A stretch of DNA of 64,000 nt. Source: Catonia carolina. Taxonomy: Eukaryota > Arthropoda > Insecta > Hemiptera > Achilidae. Under the pieces are notes generated by a model, which was not told the origin of the DNA, ran no database searches, and saw only the letters and a program-made list of their open reading frames with translations. Below, piece by piece: positions 63,611 to 64,000 of the stretch (position 1 is the stretch's first letter; every line of letters starts with the position of its first letter). Both the position numbers and the translations under genes were made by a program. The stretch covers positions 79,261,325 to 79,325,324 of the forward strand of contig JAQMRL010000002.1 in the NCBI GenBank assembly GCA_035578175.1. The letters run 5' to 3'.

Positions 63611-64000
63611 CTAGTTTTCTTTCTTATTGCAACTAAGTACAATTTGAAATAATTTGTCGTTATCAAATTCTGTCTGGCTGTTCATTAAATTTATCTTTTT
63701 ATTTTTAAATTTATAAATATAATATTTTTCCAACTGCCATAATTTGTTACTATCGAAACATATTTCTAAATTCTTTTCGTGACTGCTTATTTTATGCCCT
63801 TTCGTTAGCAGATGTTTTGCCACATTAGAATTTTTACATTCCTTTTTTAAATAAGCAGCATAATGCTCAGAAAATCGTTTTTTAAACGATCTATTCGTTT
63901 TTCCGATGTAACAAAAATTGCAGTCACTACAATTGATTTTATATATCCCCTGGCAATTATATTTGTCATATGATTTGTTATTGTATAATGTTGGTAGATA
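63611..64000 (-). CDS. Penelope-like element ORF, GIY-YIG endonuclease end (partial)
   Basis: An open minus-strand frame runs from the window edge to the stop at 63611 (about 129 residues). It contains GIYKINCSDCNFCYIGKTN followed by RSFKKRFSEHYAAYLKKEC and NVAKHLLTKGHKIS. This is a GIY-YIG nuclease domain with upstream Cys (YNCQGIY.I.C..C...YIGKT), as found C-terminal to the RT of Penelope-like elements, where it nicks target DNA. The Arg of the RF.EH segment and the His-rich AKHLLTKGH segment are present. No stop or frameshift is seen, so this end is intact. The RT would lie beyond position 64000. Confidence 0.85.
   Translation of the reverse strand, partial: YLPTLYNNKSYDKYNCQGIYKINCSDCNFCYIGKTNRSFKKRFSEHYAAYLKKECKNSNVAKHLLTKGHKISSHEKNLEICFDSNKLWQLEKYYIYKFKNKKINLMNSQTEFDNDKLFQIVLSCNKKEN

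Overview
This is a eukaryotic, AT-rich, intron-bearing and very transposon-dense window. Everything points to an arthropod, most likely an insect: Tc1/mariner relics, tRNA-derived SINEs, RTE/Jockey-like LINE fossils, a Penelope-like element and an I-group LINE. A hemipteran with a large genome is my guess, but no single-copy marker here proves the order. No bacterial genes, CRISPR arrays, rRNA genes or functional tRNA genes were seen. The tRNA-like sequences are SINE heads.

Only two host genes are visible, both partial at their 5' ends. (1) The last four coding exons of an importin alpha of the KPNA3/KPNA4 type lie on the + strand (2926-3060, 6599-6703, 11394-11717, 15180-15275; 219 residues plus stop). 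Introns of 3.5-4.7 kb are packed with transposons. (2) The last four coding exons of a CFAP97/Hemingway-like (KIAA1430-domain) protein lie on the - strand (58228-58032, 55878-55755, 54614-54516, 53166-52804; 260 residues plus stop). Reading phase is kept across all junctions in both genes.

Layout: 1-2900, LINE fragments, a 200-bp inverted repeat around an RT tail, and SINEs. 2900-15300, importin alpha with nested MITEs, a degraded mariner, four copies of a ~0.93-kb Helentron-like repeat, and LINE and SINE insertions. 15544-21622, a complete 6.05-kb I-like LINE with a perfect 13-bp target-site duplication and two long open frames. 21.6-35 kb, AT-rich sequence with a 157-bp tandem repeat, nested mariners, SINEs and several large palindromes. 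35-52 kb, a hAT MITE with perfect 8-bp duplication, a TTAA-flanked MITE, more Helentron-like copies, a 64/65-bp tandem repeat, and hammerhead-like motifs. 52.8-58.2 kb, the CFAP97-like gene with LINE fossils in its introns and a mariner palindrome. 58-64 kb, further copies, AT-rich sequence, and at the right edge the GIY-YIG 3' end of a Penelope-like element followed by a hammerhead-ribozyme-like motif.

The most notable observations are: an intact LINE whose two ORFs share one frame and are separated by one stop codon, with no AUG ahead of the endonuclease domain; hammerhead-like motifs near a Penelope-like GIY-YIG ORF and inside two inverted repeats; an unusual number of inverted duplications affecting unrelated transposon families; natural empty sites that define the ends of the Helentron-like family; and SINEs that combine different tRNA heads with two shared tails.
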